Source: a virus. From it: a DNA stretch of 64,000 bases. Of this stretch, positions 47,935 to 56,707 are shown piece by piece. Below the pieces are notes generated by a model. The model worked only from the letters and a program-made list of their open reading frames with translations, had not been told where the DNA came from and ran no database searches. The first letter of the stretch is position 1; each line of letters begins with the position of its first letter. Made by a program: the position numbers and the translations under genes. The stretch covers positions 23,118 through 87,117 of IMG/VR virus record IMGVR_UViG_3300036760_000069; one strand, written 5' to 3'.

Positions 47935-48843
47935 CTAGATAATGACATAGGTCGCACCCGTGGGAGCCTGCGTCGTCGCCGTAAAGGTCAACTTATCAGT
48001 CGCCGGGTCGAACCCCGTGATTTCGGTTGCTTGCAACGTAATGACGGACGTGAAGAGGATGATCCGCCCCTTCCACCAGTCCGTGTCCGCCTGTGTCAGG
48101 CCGGAGTCGATCAGTGTGGTGGTGGTCGCCGCGCCCGTCACCGCGCCGGAGTAGACCACCGCCGCTCCGTTCAGAATCGCCAGCGTCGCCGCCGCCGCCG
48201 CAACGCCATTAATACGAAGCACATTGCTGTCCAGCACGTTCGCCACCGTGAACGTCAGCTTGTCCGTCTGCGTCTTAATCGCCGACACCTCGGTATCGAC
48301 AAAATCATCGACCGCCGTAATCATGGCCGGGACATCGCCCGGCGTTTGGAGTGTTCCGCCCACGTGCAGGGTATCCGCCTTGATGTTGCCGTCGGCGGTC
48401 AGCGCGGCCGGGAGGCGTGCCTGAATATCCGCAATTTCGGTGTCCACAAAATTATCCACGGCATCGATCAGCGTCTTGAGCGCCCCAAGCCCGTCGGTTG
48501 CGTTCGCCAAGTCCACCGCCGCGGCCGAGGTTTGAATCGTGAACTGCCCCACGACTTCCCCGACAACCGATACCCCACCAACTGTCCCGGTAGAAATATA
48601 GAGGCTGTAGCTTTTCCCAACCTCGTAGCCGTTCGCAGCGGTGGCGACAACCGTAGCTTGATTGAGTCCCGTGACCGAGGCGCGGTCCACGCTGACGCTC
48701 ACACCAGCCGTAATCGGCGTGGCGTTATTCGACTCCAACACAGACAGCACCGGCGTCCCCGCGAGCGTTGTTGGGACTCCGGTCGAGAATGCCCGCGTGG
48801 TAAAGTTGAGATAGATCGTATCCTCAAGCGTGATATCTCTCAT
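47935..48843 (-). CDS. Putative neck or head-appendage structural protein, 302 aa
   Basis: A beta-rich N-domain (about 1-110) is followed by helices carrying two copies of a short unit (IDAVDNFVDTEIADIQARLP and ITAVDDFVDTEVSAIKTQTD, about residues 125-200) and a C-terminal beta domain. These repeated D-x-F-V-D-T-E units are common in phage virion proteins and could be trimer coiled coils. The exact position in the virion is unknown. Confidence 0.65.
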   Translation of the reverse strand: MRDITLEDTIYLNFTTRAFSTGVPTTLAGTPVLSVLESNNATPITAGVSVSVDRASVTGLNQATVVATAANGYEVGKSYSLYISTGTVGGVSVVGEVVGQFTIQTSAAAVDLANATDGLGALKTLIDAVDNFVDTEIADIQARLPAALTADGNIKADTLHVGGTLQTPGDVPAMITAVDDFVDTEVSAIKTQTDKLTFTVANVLDSNVLRINGVAAAAATLAILNGAAVVYSGAVTGAATTTTLIDSGLTQADTDWWKGRIILFTSVITLQATEITGFDPATDKLTFTATTQAPTGATYVII

Positions 48844-49898
48844 GCCGCCAACCCTCCATGCCCGGCCAGGCGCAGGCCCCCGCCCCCGCCCGTCTCAACC
48901 CCATCGAAGATCGGCCAAATGTCCATGACCCGAGTCGTCGTGTCGGCCCAGGCCCCCGCGCCCGTCTTCGTCGTCATGTAGTACTCGATCCCTCCATCCA
49001 CAAAGGCGAGGTCGGCGTTGGCCTGCACCTCACGGTACGCCATCTGCACATTCGATGCTTCCGTGGCCTCGGCCACCACGCGATAGAGCGTACCGGCCGC
49101 CAGCGTGACGCCAGGAGGAAACGTGTGACGAAAAGGAGCTGCCCCCGCACCGGATTTCATATCCTTATCGAACGTCGGCGACGTAATGAGGTCCGTGTCG
49201 CTCCCGTCGTACAGATGGAATTTCCAGTTCCCCGCATACGTGGTAAAGTGCCGGAACCCGATCCCGATGCACCGCTTCTGGATCGCCAGCTTGAACCGAT
49301 TGCCCATCTGGTTCAGCCCGCTGCTGATCGCGTTTTGCGTCGCGGTATCGACAAACGGGAAGCCCGGATTGACCGGATAGGTCACCCCATCGATCACGAC
49401 GGCGAACGACGCATGACGGGTGGAGACCGCCCTCGTTGGGACCTCCAGAATCGAATACGGATGCCCTACCACGATCATCGTGTTGGGGCTGTAGAGCGTC
49501 ATGTTCCCGAAACTGGTCGCCGGATTGACGACCCTGATGCCGAGATTATCTCCCGCCGTCACCGCAGCCGCCGCCGTCAGCGTGGCGGTGATGATCACCT
49601 TATCGTTCGCGGTATTTTGCGTGTGCGCGGCATTCGTATTGGCGGCGACGAGCGTGCCGTCAGGCAGGCCGTCCGTCACTCCCACATTTTCCAACCGCAC
49701 GTCCACCGGGTTCGCCCCCGCCGTCACCGTCGCCTGCACCCCAAACTTGATCGCCGTGAGCGAGCCTGTGACCGGCGCTTTGAACACGCACCCGGCGGCT
49801 TCGCTCGCGCCATCCAAGACCGCGCCCATGCCGGTCCCGCTATGGATAGACTCCTGGTTCAGGTAATCAATCTGTGCGCCTAAAGCGACAATGCTCAT
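48840..49898 (-). CDS. Putative virion surface/appendage protein, 352 aa
   Basis: The protein is beta-rich, with an N-terminal domain (GCVFKAPVTGSLTAIKFGVQ) that looks like a jelly-roll and ends in GGGGGLRLAGHGGLAA, a Gly-rich tail seen on several phage surface proteins. The start overlaps with the next gene by ATGA. An appendage or decoration role is inferred from composition and position. Confidence 0.6.
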   Translation of the reverse strand: MSIVALGAQIDYLNQESIHSGTGMGAVLDGASEAAGCVFKAPVTGSLTAIKFGVQATVTAGANPVDVRLENVGVTDGLPDGTLVAANTNAAHTQNTANDKVIITATLTAAAAVTAGDNLGIRVVNPATSFGNMTLYSPNTMIVVGHPYSILEVPTRAVSTRHASFAVVIDGVTYPVNPGFPFVDTATQNAISSGLNQMGNRFKLAIQKRCIGIGFRHFTTYAGNWKFHLYDGSDTDLITSPTFDKDMKSGAGAAPFRHTFPPGVTLAAGTLYRVVAEATEASNVQMAYREVQANADLAFVDGGIEYYMTTKTGAGAWADTTTRVMDIWPIFDGVETGGGGGLRLAGHGGLAA

Positions 49899-49902
49899 GC
49901 CT

Positions 49903-50142
49903 CTACTCCGTGTACGTCCGGCTCTCGATGGCCGTCTTCATCGCCGCAAAGGTTTTCGCGCCGTCTGTTTTTGCCGCGAGCCGCATCGTGATTTTCAGCC
50001 ACGATTGAATGTCGTCATCGGTAATCGGCTCGCGGAGCTCGCTCCACGCCACGTCCTCGCGGCGCACTCCCGCGAGGGCCGACCACTCAACCGTGAGGTG
50101 CTCGCCCCCCGCGCACCGGCTCAGAATGCGGATCGTCGCCAT
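49903..50142 (-). CDS. Hypothetical protein, 79 aa
   Basis: The small soluble protein (MATIRILSRCAGGEHLTVEW) has a helical C-terminus. It lies in the run of small structural genes between the capsid and tail modules. No motif is recognised. Confidence 0.6.
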   Translation of the reverse strand: MATIRILSRCAGGEHLTVEWSALAGVRREDVAWSELREPITDDDIQSWLKITMRLAAKTDGAKTFAAMKTAIESRTYTE

Positions 50143-50146
50143 CAGC

Positions 50147-50524
50147 TCACCGTATCTGCGAAAACGTCCGCCGCATGAGCAGCTTGCCCGTCATGGAGGT
50201 CGTCCCATCCCCCGCGCTCACCCGCGGGCGGATTTTATAGACCAGCTCCGTCACCGTTTCACATTTCCCAGCGGTCGTAAGCGACAGCGCATTGCCCTGC
50301 GGGTCCGTCAGCGTCCCCCAGGTCGTCTCCGTGGTCTCCAGCGTACCCTCAAACACCATCGCCCCCGGACCGGGTGTGCCGATCATCTGCACGGTCCGGT
50401 CGGCCATGTGCGCGTGAATCACCGGCTGCCCGTCGTCGCCGGCCTGCATGTTCGGCCAGGTAAAGATGATCAGCTCGCCCTGAATCCGGCCGACCCGCTG
50501 CTCGGCGTAGGCAATCGTCGCCAT
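50147..50524 (-). CDS. Putative small structural protein, 125 aa
   Basis: The product is almost all beta in pattern (RIQGELIIFTWPNMQAGDDG, MVFEGTLETTETTWG) and starts MATIAYAEQRVG. It overlaps the next gene by TGATG. It is probably a head or neck component; no family is certain. Confidence 0.6.
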   Translation of the reverse strand: MATIAYAEQRVGRIQGELIIFTWPNMQAGDDGQPVIHAHMADRTVQMIGTPGPGAMVFEGTLETTETTWGTLTDPQGNALSLTTAGKCETVTELVYKIRPRVSAGDGTTSMTGKLLMRRTFSQIR

Positions 50525-50895
50525 CAGCCTTCAAGCACGATCTGATCGCTGCTGCCGTGGTGCTGGTCGCCGCCGTAGAGTACCTCCGCCGTGTCCTGCT
50601 TCTTCGCGGCTGCGGACGGCTCCAGCGCCATGTCCGTAATCTGCAACTCCAGCGAGCGATACAACTCGTCCCCGCGCTGCGAGGCCGAGACGGATTTGAC
50701 TTCCACGCTGGCCATGAGCATCATCGTCTGCCCCACGGTCGGCAGCGCCGGCAGGCCCAACTTCTCCAGCGCGTCGTCGTCCACGGTCAGGCACAGGCCC
50801 CACGGATAGCTCGGCGCGTCCGGCCCCGTCACCAAGGACGGCTGCGCGTACTCCTTCTGCTCCGCCGGCGACATCTTCATGCTCTTGAGTTCCAT
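50524..50895 (-). CDS. Conserved capsid-associated protein, 'capsid staple'-like, 123 aa
   Basis: The ATG at 50895 (MELKSMKMSPAEQKEYAQPS) has GGAGGGAG upstream; the longer frame is unlikely. The N-terminal S-P-A-E-Q-K-E and PWGLCLTVDDDALEKLGLPA, then a VKSVSASQRG strand and LQITDMALEP, are a pattern I recall from small conserved phage head proteins sometimes called capsid staples. The name is tentative. Confidence 0.6.
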   Translation of the reverse strand: MELKSMKMSPAEQKEYAQPSLVTGPDAPSYPWGLCLTVDDDALEKLGLPALPTVGQTMMLMASVEVKSVSASQRGDELYRSLELQITDMALEPSAAAKKQDTAEVLYGGDQHHGSSDQIVLEG

Positions 50896-50914
50896 TAGGT
50901 CTCCCTCCGGTGTG

Positions 50915-51235
50915 TTATCCGTGCTCGATCGGGCCGTACTCGACCGCGATGCTCTGCGTGCCGAGGTAGGCCACGCCGTAGCCCCAGAGGTAGTAGAAGC
51001 GCGTCCATCCGCGTAGGGTGGGCGGGATGTCCAGTTCGACACGCCAGGCCCCGGAGAGAATGGTGATATGCCGTTCGAAGCGGAGAATCCGCAGGTTGCA
51101 GAAGTCCGGCGCCGTCACGATGAGCTCGACTTCCGCCGCTTCGTCCGTGCCATAGACCATCCCCCGCACGACACAATCCGTCGCCGATATGGGCATCGCG
51201 CCAGCCAGCCAGAGCGTGAGGAGCAGGCCGATCAC
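50915..51235 (-). CDS. Exported hypothetical protein, 106 aa
   Basis: The GTG at 51235 overlaps the i-spanin stop (GTGA). It gives a clean signal-peptide-like start (MIGLLLTLWLAGAMPISATD), followed by a small Cys-containing beta domain. It may act in the periplasm during lysis or exclusion. No family is recognised. Confidence 0.6.
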   Translation of the reverse strand: MIGLLLTLWLAGAMPISATDCVVRGMVYGTDEAAEVELIVTAPDFCNLRILRFERHITILSGAWRVELDIPPTLRGWTRFYYLWGYGVAYLGTQSIAVEYGPIEHG

Positions 51236-51741
51236 CGCCCCGCGCCTTCCTTCTGGATCGCATAGGTCGTCTTGACCCATTCGACTAACGCGGCGTAGCG
51301 GTCCCGGAGGTCGGCGAAGGCGCGGGCGTCCCCGGCATGGGCGCGTAGGACCGTAGCGGCTTCAAGGTCGGCGGCTCCTGCAGCAGTTCCGCCGGCGGGA
51401 CCGGCGGCGGCGGACAGACGGTTCGCGTCGTCCCACACGCGCTCAAACTCACGATCAAGCAGACAGGCAGGATGAGGCGAATCCACATATTTGACGACCT
51501 CCTTTTCGACCGTCTCGGTGATCACTTGCGTCTCGCCCTTCACTCGGATGTACCGCGTCACGACGGATGCCGTGTTCTCTTCCGCCTTGATGACGTTCTC
51601 CGCCGCCTGCACGGCCTGGACGGCAATCGCCGCGTCCCACTCGATCTGCTTCCGATGCTCGCCATAGGCGATCAAGCCCAAACAGAACGCCGCGAACGCC
51701 AGTACGATCAGGCCATACTTGATCAGCGGTCCGTAGCCCAT
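51232..51741 (-). CDS. i-spanin (Rz-like)
   Basis: One N-terminal membrane helix (LIKYGLIVLAFAAFCLGLIA, about residues 6-25) precedes a long charged helical region (HRKQIEWDAAIAVQAVQAAE...), the plan of inner-membrane spanins. The out-of-frame gene 51285-51488 inside it encodes a Pro-rich lipoprotein, the classical embedded Rz1. Together they would fuse inner and outer membranes at lysis, which implies a Gram-negative-type host. Confidence 0.8.
   Translation of the reverse strand: MGYGPLIKYGLIVLAFAAFCLGLIAYGEHRKQIEWDAAIAVQAVQAAENVIKAEENTASVVTRYIRVKGETQVITETVEKEVVKYVDSPHPACLLDREFERVWDDANRLSAAAGPAGGTAAGAADLEAATVLRAHAGDARAFADLRDRYAALVEWVKTTYAIQKEGAGR
51285..51488 (-). CDS. o-spanin (Rz1-like lipoprotein), embedded
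   Basis: The 67-residue product has a signal peptide with lipobox (LPVCLIVSLSAC, Cys at 18), then a Pro-rich chain (CPPPPVPPAELLQEPP). It lies wholly within the i-spanin gene in another frame, as in lambda Rz/Rz1. It is predicted to sit in the outer membrane and bind the i-spanin tail. Confidence 0.8.
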   Translation of the reverse strand: MWIRLILPVCLIVSLSACGTTRTVCPPPPVPPAELLQEPPTLKPLRSYAPMPGTPAPSPTSGTATPR

Positions 51742-51744
51742 GGC

Positions 51745-51894
51745 CTAGAACAGCTTGCCGACCGCGAACCCCACTACGACGCCCGCGAGGCCCCAGACCA
51801 GCGACCCGCCGTGCGCGGCCATCCAGCCGTTCGCCTCCACCCACTTCTCCCGCGCCTTGTGGTAGTCCGCTTCGATCTTCTCCATGGCCGTCAT
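51745..51894 (-). CDS. Small membrane protein of the lysis cassette, 49 aa
   Basis: The ATG at 51894 has AAAGGAG upstream. A charged helix (MTAMEKIEADYHKAREKWVE) is followed by a hydrophobic segment (LVWGLAGVVVGFAVGKLF) at the C-terminus. It ends three bases before the i-spanin start. It is an antiholin or holin accessory candidate. Confidence 0.6.
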   Translation of the reverse strand: MTAMEKIEADYHKAREKWVEANGWMAAHGGSLVWGLAGVVVGFAVGKLF

Positions 51895-51907
51895 GCGTCG
51901 TCTCCTT

Positions 51908-52018
51908 TCATCGGTGCAGCACCAACAGCACCAGCCCCACGATCACACTCAGCAGACCCGCCGCCAGGCTCACTGCCGCTACCTTGCCGTCCGTCGTCAG
52001 CTCGCGCCAGCGCGTCAT
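51908..52018 (-). CDS. Very small membrane protein of the lysis cassette, 36 aa
   Basis: The ATG at 52018 overlaps the endopeptidase stop (TAATG) with GGGAGG upstream. A short polar start (MTRWRELTTDGKVA) leads into one hydrophobic helix (LLSVIVGLVLLVLH). Pinholin-like or antiholin function is possible. Confidence 0.6.
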   Translation of the reverse strand: MTRWRELTTDGKVAAVSLAAGLLSVIVGLVLLVLHR

Positions 52019-52536
52019 TACGCCTCCCTCGTGATCGGCGGCAGCAGCGTTCTGTAATTCAGCGCTTGGAAGTGGCACGGATCGAAGCTCGCGTACTCGT
52101 CCCCGGGCCGGTCCGGGCGGGGATGCCCCAGCGCGTCGATCCCGCACATCTCTGCAATTCCCCACATCGTCGTGATCGTCCCGGTCCAGTTAGGGTGATC
52201 CTGGGACATCAGCGCATGCCCGTTCAGCGGGTACACGTCCCCCGCCAGACCGAACGGATGCGGCCCCTTGCCGGAGCCGGGAGGCACCTGCGTGACCACC
52301 AGCTTGGGCGCGTACACCGTCCACGCATGCGGATCTGACGAATCCTCCCCGACCGGACAGTGCCGCCCGATCTTCCAGACCTCCCACTCCCGATCGCGGT
52401 CCCGGACCGTGTCGCCCAGCGCGAACGGGATGCCCGCCAGGTCCAGGTTGTCGAGGAACATCTCGAACGGAACGCGAAAGCCTTGGGCGAGCCGCGCCGT
52501 TTTCTCGGCATACCCTGGCTGGGCTCGCCAGTTCAC
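52018..52536 (-). CDS. M15-family peptidase, probable endolysin
   Basis: The 172-residue protein has the M15 (D-Ala-D-Ala carboxypeptidase / L-Ala-D-Glu endopeptidase) zinc signature: HPFGLAGD (His93, Asp100) and FDPCHFQ (His155), with TMWGIAEMCGIDALG helix between. It would cut the peptide bridges of peptidoglycan. It overlaps the holin gene by ATGA and is followed by spanins. No signal peptide is visible, so it depends on the holin. Confidence 0.8.
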   Translation of the reverse strand: MNWRAQPGYAEKTARLAQGFRVPFEMFLDNLDLAGIPFALGDTVRDRDREWEVWKIGRHCPVGEDSSDPHAWTVYAPKLVVTQVPPGSGKGPHPFGLAGDVYPLNGHALMSQDHPNWTGTITTMWGIAEMCGIDALGHPRPDRPGDEYASFDPCHFQALNYRTLLPPITREA

Positions 52537-52925
52537 GGCTTGACCTCCGGCACCGACACCGGATCAGCCGGCGCATCGATGCCGAGCAGCTTACACACCC
52601 ACCGCGTGATGATCTTGGAGCCCAGCTCCTCGATCTGAAAGATCAGCCGCCCGCCCATGTGTCCGGCCACGGCCACCAAGGCCGACGTGAGCGCCGGCTT
52701 CATCCCGGCGGCGTCGCACAGAAAGAACGTGACCATGCCCGCAAAGATCGCAATCGCGCACTCCGCCGTGAACTCGATCAGCGACACCCGATCAATGATG
52801 CCGCGCTTCAGCTTCTGGATGTAGGACACCACGTTCCCGAGCACGCTCAGGAAGATCACCCACAGCCACGCCGCAATGCCGTAGCCGGTCGTCGTTTTGA
52901 TGCTGTCGAATACCTGTAGGTCCAT
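52533..52925 (-). CDS. Holin, LydA-like
   Basis: The ATG at 52925 has AAGGAGACG upstream. Three hydrophobic segments (AAWLWVIFLSVLGNVVSYI; CAIAIFAGMVTFFLCDAAGM; LTSALVAVAGHMGGRLIF) and the A-G-H-M-G-x-R motif match the LydA/phage_holin_3 family. It would open the inner membrane for the adjacent M15 endolysin. Confidence 0.75.
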   Translation of the reverse strand: MDLQVFDSIKTTTGYGIAAWLWVIFLSVLGNVVSYIQKLKRGIIDRVSLIEFTAECAIAIFAGMVTFFLCDAAGMKPALTSALVAVAGHMGGRLIFQIEELGSKIITRWVCKLLGIDAPADPVSVPEVKP

Positions 52926-52996
52926 CACGTCTCCTTGTCCAACCGAGGAGGGGACGCGGCCTGATTGCCGCGCCCCCGAGCGCATCCGCTCGCCGC

Positions 52997-53932
52997 TTAG
53001 GTAATGACCGTGACGAGCGTCGAGCCCGTCCCACCCCCGATGGTCGCCGTGTAGTTGTTCACGATCTCCGCATGTGAGGTCGTGGCAAAGCCATCGACGA
53101 GCAGCGTGACCAGCACGCCCTTGTGGCAGTTCCTGAACACCACCCCCGCAATGACCGTCGTGCCGGACCCGGTGAAGCAGGCCGTCATGGCCGTGCCGCC
53201 GCACGTCGCCAGGTCGCCGTCCACCACCAGCTCGTCGATCGCGGCCAGATTGACCGCCGACGCCCAGGTGCCCGCATTCACATGGTAGTGGTTGTTCTTG
53301 AGCTTGCCGTTCAGCATGACGCCCGCGATGTCCAGCGCCGCGCCCTGCGCCCCGTCAGACAGGGCGTAGTTACACTCGAACAGCAGGTTGTCGATGGCCG
53401 CCCCCGACAACGTCACGAACCCCGCCGTGGCGATGTTCACGACCGGCGTGGCGAGATCGATATGACAGCCCTTGACCGTGAGCCCGTCCGCCGTGGCCGT
53501 GAAGTCTGCAAACGACTTCGCCGTAATCGGCACACAGGTCAGCCCGTAGAAATTCATGTCCGCGCCGGTGATGTTGAACGCCTCGTCCGCCGCCGGTCCG
53601 ACGATGATGCTGGTGGGCTTGCGCACCCACTCGCCCATCCAGGCCTCCGAGCCCCAGATCGTGATCCGGTCCTTGCTCGCCGCGATCGAGGCCGTGGGCG
53701 TGTGCGTCCCCGGCCAGATCACCATGTGATCCCCGCGCCCGCTCACCATGTCCGCATACGCCAGGTCGATCGTCGCGTAGGCGTTCCGGTGCAGGGTCCG
53801 GATGAACGTGATGTGCGTGGCCGACGCGCCCGGGTAGACGTGGAACACTTCCCCCATGACATTATGGGAGCGCCCCGCCAGCTTCTCCCGCTTCATCTGT
53901 TCCCGAATGTACCGCTCTCGAATGGAAGCCAT
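52997..53932 (-). CDS. Right-handed beta-helix virion protein, 311 aa
   Basis: After a basic N-terminal segment (MASIRERYIREQMKREKLAG) the protein has repeated short strands (GFVTLSGAAIDNLLFECNYA, AALDIAGVMLNGKLKNNHYH, TVIAGVVFRNCHKGVLVTLL) typical of pectate-lyase-like beta-helices. The position next to the capsid genes suggests a head fibre or decoration protein; an enzymatic depolymerase is possible but no active site is evident. AAAGGAG precedes the ATG. Confidence 0.65.
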   Translation of the reverse strand: MASIRERYIREQMKREKLAGRSHNVMGEVFHVYPGASATHITFIRTLHRNAYATIDLAYADMVSGRGDHMVIWPGTHTPTASIAASKDRITIWGSEAWMGEWVRKPTSIIVGPAADEAFNITGADMNFYGLTCVPITAKSFADFTATADGLTVKGCHIDLATPVVNIATAGFVTLSGAAIDNLLFECNYALSDGAQGAALDIAGVMLNGKLKNNHYHVNAGTWASAVNLAAIDELVVDGDLATCGGTAMTACFTGSGTTVIAGVVFRNCHKGVLVTLLVDGFATTSHAEIVNNYTATIGGGTGSTLVTVIT

Positions 53933-54002
53933 GGATGGCTCCTTTCTCTAGGGCTGGCGTGAACGAAAGCCCACGCCTTACCGCGCCTAGACGTTGCGCC
54001 CG

Positions 54003-54215
54003 TTAGATGACACTGCGGCCGGCGGTCTTGCCGGCCTTCTTCTTCTCCTGCCCATCCTCGTCGTGTGCGGCACTCGCCTTCTTGGTGGGTGCCTTGCCAT
54101 CAACCCGCTGCATCCACTTCGCACTGAAGTCCTTGTCGGACGCGATCTCGAACACCTCGCCCACCCGCCGCCGCAGCAGCCCGTAGTACCCCAGCTGTAT
54201 CGCTTCGACCTTCAT
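54003..54215 (-). CDS. Small conserved head-module protein, 70 aa
   Basis: The ATG at 54215 (MKVEAIQLGYYGLLRRRVGE) has CGGAGGG upstream. It has a small beta barrel-like core and a Lys/Ala-rich tail (KKASAAHDEDGQEKKKAGK). Similar small proteins follow capsid genes in many phages. The function is unknown. Confidence 0.6.
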   Translation of the reverse strand: MKVEAIQLGYYGLLRRRVGEVFEIASDKDFSAKWMQRVDGKAPTKKASAAHDEDGQEKKKAGKTAGRSVI

Positions 54216-54289
54216 ACCGCCCTCCGTGATGAGGGGCGGCGCCACGTCGTTACCTGAGCGGCGCCGCCCCGTCTGGTTGTCCACTCAGG

Positions 54290-54766
54290 CTATCCCGTGA
54301 TGGTGTAGCCCTTGGCATAGGTCGCCGACTTCTGCGCCATCGACAGCGGAATCAGCGCCGCCGTCACCGTGATGGTCGGCGTCGTCCCGGTCGTGTCGTA
54401 CCGAATCCCCAGGTACCGCTCGTCCTCGGAGCGGTCGGTCGGAGGAATCGGAATGTAGAACTGGTAGCCCGCCACCAGCAGATCCGCGTCCTGCGCGGGC
54501 GCGTCCGGCGTCCCCGACTCAAACGTCCGGCGCCCAATGCGTTGCCGCCCCGTCGTCTGCGCGGCGTCCGTGGCGAACTCCACGTCGAACGAATAGTCCT
54601 CGTCGCCGGTCGTCTGATCCGCCGCCACATCGACCGAAAACAGCACCGCCATCGGTTCGCCGGTTCCAATGCAGCGGGCGATTGACAGGTCAATCACGTT
54701 GGTCCCGACGGCATCGGTCGTGACCGCCTGTGCGTCCGAAAACAGTAATTGTGCATCCAAAATCAT
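54290..54766 (-). CDS. Bbp16-like capsid cement protein, 158 aa
   Basis: The ATG at 54766 (MILDAQLLFSDAQAVTTDAV) follows AAAGGATC. The N-terminus and the two-strand core (SFDVEFATDA; QFYIPIPPTDRSEDERYLGI) match the Bbp16 cement/decoration family of BPP-1-like phages, which clamp capsomers together. It lies directly after the major capsid gene, as expected. Confidence 0.75.
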   Translation of the reverse strand: MILDAQLLFSDAQAVTTDAVGTNVIDLSIARCIGTGEPMAVLFSVDVAADQTTGDEDYSFDVEFATDAAQTTGRQRIGRRTFESGTPDAPAQDADLLVAGYQFYIPIPPTDRSEDERYLGIRYDTTGTTPTITVTAALIPLSMAQKSATYAKGYTITG

Positions 54767-54813
54767 GGTCGTGATCCTTTCGTTCGTTCGGTTAAGTCCA
54801 TGGGCCAGCCGCC

Positions 54814-55806
54814 TTAGGTGATGGTTGCTTCCGTCTCCAGAAGCTGATCCACTTTGCGGATCGGAATGCTCCGGAAGGTCGGCGTCATGATCCCGTCCAC
54901 CTGCTCGTAGCGCAGCCCGCCGCCGGCGATCACATCGTCCCGGCGCTGAATGTCCAACATCTGAAAGCACGTCCGATTCATGTAGAACACGGGCATGCCC
55001 AGCTTCATCGTCGGAATGCGATGAATGGCCTTGATCATCAACTCGATCAGGTCCGCCGCCGACACGTCCGCCACGAGGTCGGACACATCGATGTTGGCGA
55101 TCCGCACCACGTACCGCCAGTCGCGGAGCGCGATGCCGCACTTCCACTGCCAGTGGTCCATGTACGCCCGGTAGCGGTTGTTGCTGCCGTCGAACGCGTC
55201 CCCCAGGCCCAGGTCCTCATGCGTGAGGCCCGCCTTGCTCGCCTTCGGATAGATGCCGTGAACGGTGTTCGGTCCCCAGCACGTCAGCCAGATCGAGGAA
55301 TTGTCCGACCCGGACCCGCCACCGCTCAACACATGCGAGCCGTTGGTCGCGCCCGAAATCGCCGAGTACCGGGCCGCCAACCCGACAAACTCCTCCGGTG
55401 CCGCCGCCGCGCCGTAAAACAGCGTCTGTGCCATCTCCTGGTTCATGGCCTCAATGAAGGCCTGCCCCTCCAGCAGCCGGTAGGCCGCCGTGTTGCCGTT
55501 CAGCTCCGCCAGGTCCTTGTCCACCTGGCTCCGGGCCTCCAGCATCCCGCACTGCTCATCGATCTGCGCCGTCGTGGACTTGCTCGACGCCACACCTTGA
55601 TTCAGCAGGCGCCAGGTGGCCGACGGCAGGCCCGTCCGCACGGTCGTCCGGTGGCCGGTCGGCAGATTGCCCTCCAGCCAGCGCATGTCCGTCAGGACCT
55701 CGTTGGTCTGTGAGAGCAGTTCTGCCACGCGGGCGGGCCTGCCATCCGGGTCCCAGGTTTTGGCGATGTCCGCCAGGGTGGGTAAAGAACTTCCAATCGT
55801 CGCCAT
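54814..55806 (-). CDS. Major capsid protein, Bbp17-like
   Basis: The ATG at 55806 (MATIGSSLPTLADIAKTWDP) has GAAGGAG upstream. The 330 residues have an N-arm, a long helix region (SKSTTAQIDEQCGMLEARSQ) and a C-terminal strand/helix pattern (LGMPVFYMNRTCFQMLDIQR, a common P-V-x-x-x-N-R motif) of HK97-fold capsids in the BPP-1 group. It is flanked by scaffold and cement genes. Confidence 0.85.
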   Translation of the reverse strand: MATIGSSLPTLADIAKTWDPDGRPARVAELLSQTNEVLTDMRWLEGNLPTGHRTTVRTGLPSATWRLLNQGVASSKSTTAQIDEQCGMLEARSQVDKDLAELNGNTAAYRLLEGQAFIEAMNQEMAQTLFYGAAAAPEEFVGLAARYSAISGATNGSHVLSGGGSGSDNSSIWLTCWGPNTVHGIYPKASKAGLTHEDLGLGDAFDGSNNRYRAYMDHWQWKCGIALRDWRYVVRIANIDVSDLVADVSAADLIELMIKAIHRIPTMKLGMPVFYMNRTCFQMLDIQRRDDVIAGGGLRYEQVDGIMTPTFRSIPIRKVDQLLETEATIT

Positions 55807-55898
55807 GTCGTGTCTCCTTCGTTGGAATCCCAAGGAGGCATGGAGGCGACGAGGCGTGAAGCGAGGTCGTCTGCGAGCTTAGGGTGTGAGTGAACTGT

Positions 55899-56012
55899 TT
55901 AGTCGGTCGTCTTCAGTCTCCGTTGGTCGTCCAGCCACTCTTCCCATGCCGAGAGCATGCCCTTCAGCAGGCGGATCAGCTTCTCGTGCAGGGTGATGGT
56001 GGCTGGGGTCAT
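55899..56012 (-). CDS. Tiny protein between scaffold and capsid genes, 37 aa
   Basis: The ATG overlaps the scaffold stop as ATGA. The peptide is charged and helical (LHEKLIRLLKGMLSAWEEWL). It may be an assembly factor or just a coupling frame. No family is known. Confidence 0.55.
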   Translation of the reverse strand: MTPATITLHEKLIRLLKGMLSAWEEWLDDQRRLKTTD

Positions 56013-56689
56013 TCTGCTTTCTTCTCGTGCTCGCCGTACAGCACATCGGCGGTCGATTTCCTGGCCGGCCCGCCCCCGTCCGCGCCCGGCCGGACCATCG
56101 TGTCGTCGCCCATGGCTCGCCCGATGCGGGCAAACCCCCGCACCAGCTCGGGATGATTCCCGAACCCGGTGTCACTCAGCGCCTTCTTGAACGCCGGTGT
56201 GAAGAACCTATCGATGGGCTTCGCGGCGTCCTTGATCGTGGCGGCGAACTTGTCGCCGCCCATCTCGGGATCAGCCTTCACCACCTCGACCCAGCCCTTC
56301 GTCGTGGCCGCAAACGCCACCTGTTGCTCCTGCACAAACGTCTGCACTTCGGCGCTCACCTGCTCGACCGCCTTCTGCGCGTGCTCTTGCGACAGGCCGC
56401 TGGCCGTGGCCGCGTCCGTCATCCGCTTGAGTGCGTCAGGCGAGAGCTGAGAGCCCTCCGGAAGCGTCAAGGTCAAGGGCACCGGAGCCGCAGCCGGAGC
56501 CGCGGGCGGGGCCTCACCTGACGCCGGAGGGGCCGATGCCGCCGGAGCGGGCGGCGAAGTCACTGCCGGAACGACTACCGGAGCGGCGGCAGCCGGAGGA
56601 GCCGGAACTGCGCCTGGAACCGGAGCCGGTGGGACAGGCGCGGCTGCGGGTACGGGTGGTGCCGCAGGCGCCGTGGGTGTCTCAGTCAT
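56009..56689 (-). CDS. Head scaffold protein, 226 aa
   Basis: The first 75 residues are almost entirely Pro/Ala/Val. Then comes a helical scaffold core (LPEGSQLSPDALKRMTDAAT; EVVKADPEMGGDKFAATIKD; FFTPAFKKALSDTGFGNHPE) and a basic C-terminus. This is the usual layout of scaffolds immediately before the capsid gene. The Pro/Ala region is unusually long. Confidence 0.8.
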   Translation of the reverse strand: MTETPTAPAAPPVPAAAPVPPAPVPGAVPAPPAAAAPVVVPAVTSPPAPAASAPPASGEAPPAAPAAAPVPLTLTLPEGSQLSPDALKRMTDAATASGLSQEHAQKAVEQVSAEVQTFVQEQQVAFAATTKGWVEVVKADPEMGGDKFAATIKDAAKPIDRFFTPAFKKALSDTGFGNHPELVRGFARIGRAMGDDTMVRPGADGGGPARKSTADVLYGEHEKKAE

Positions 56690-56707
56690 CGCGTCATCCT
56701 TTCGTGA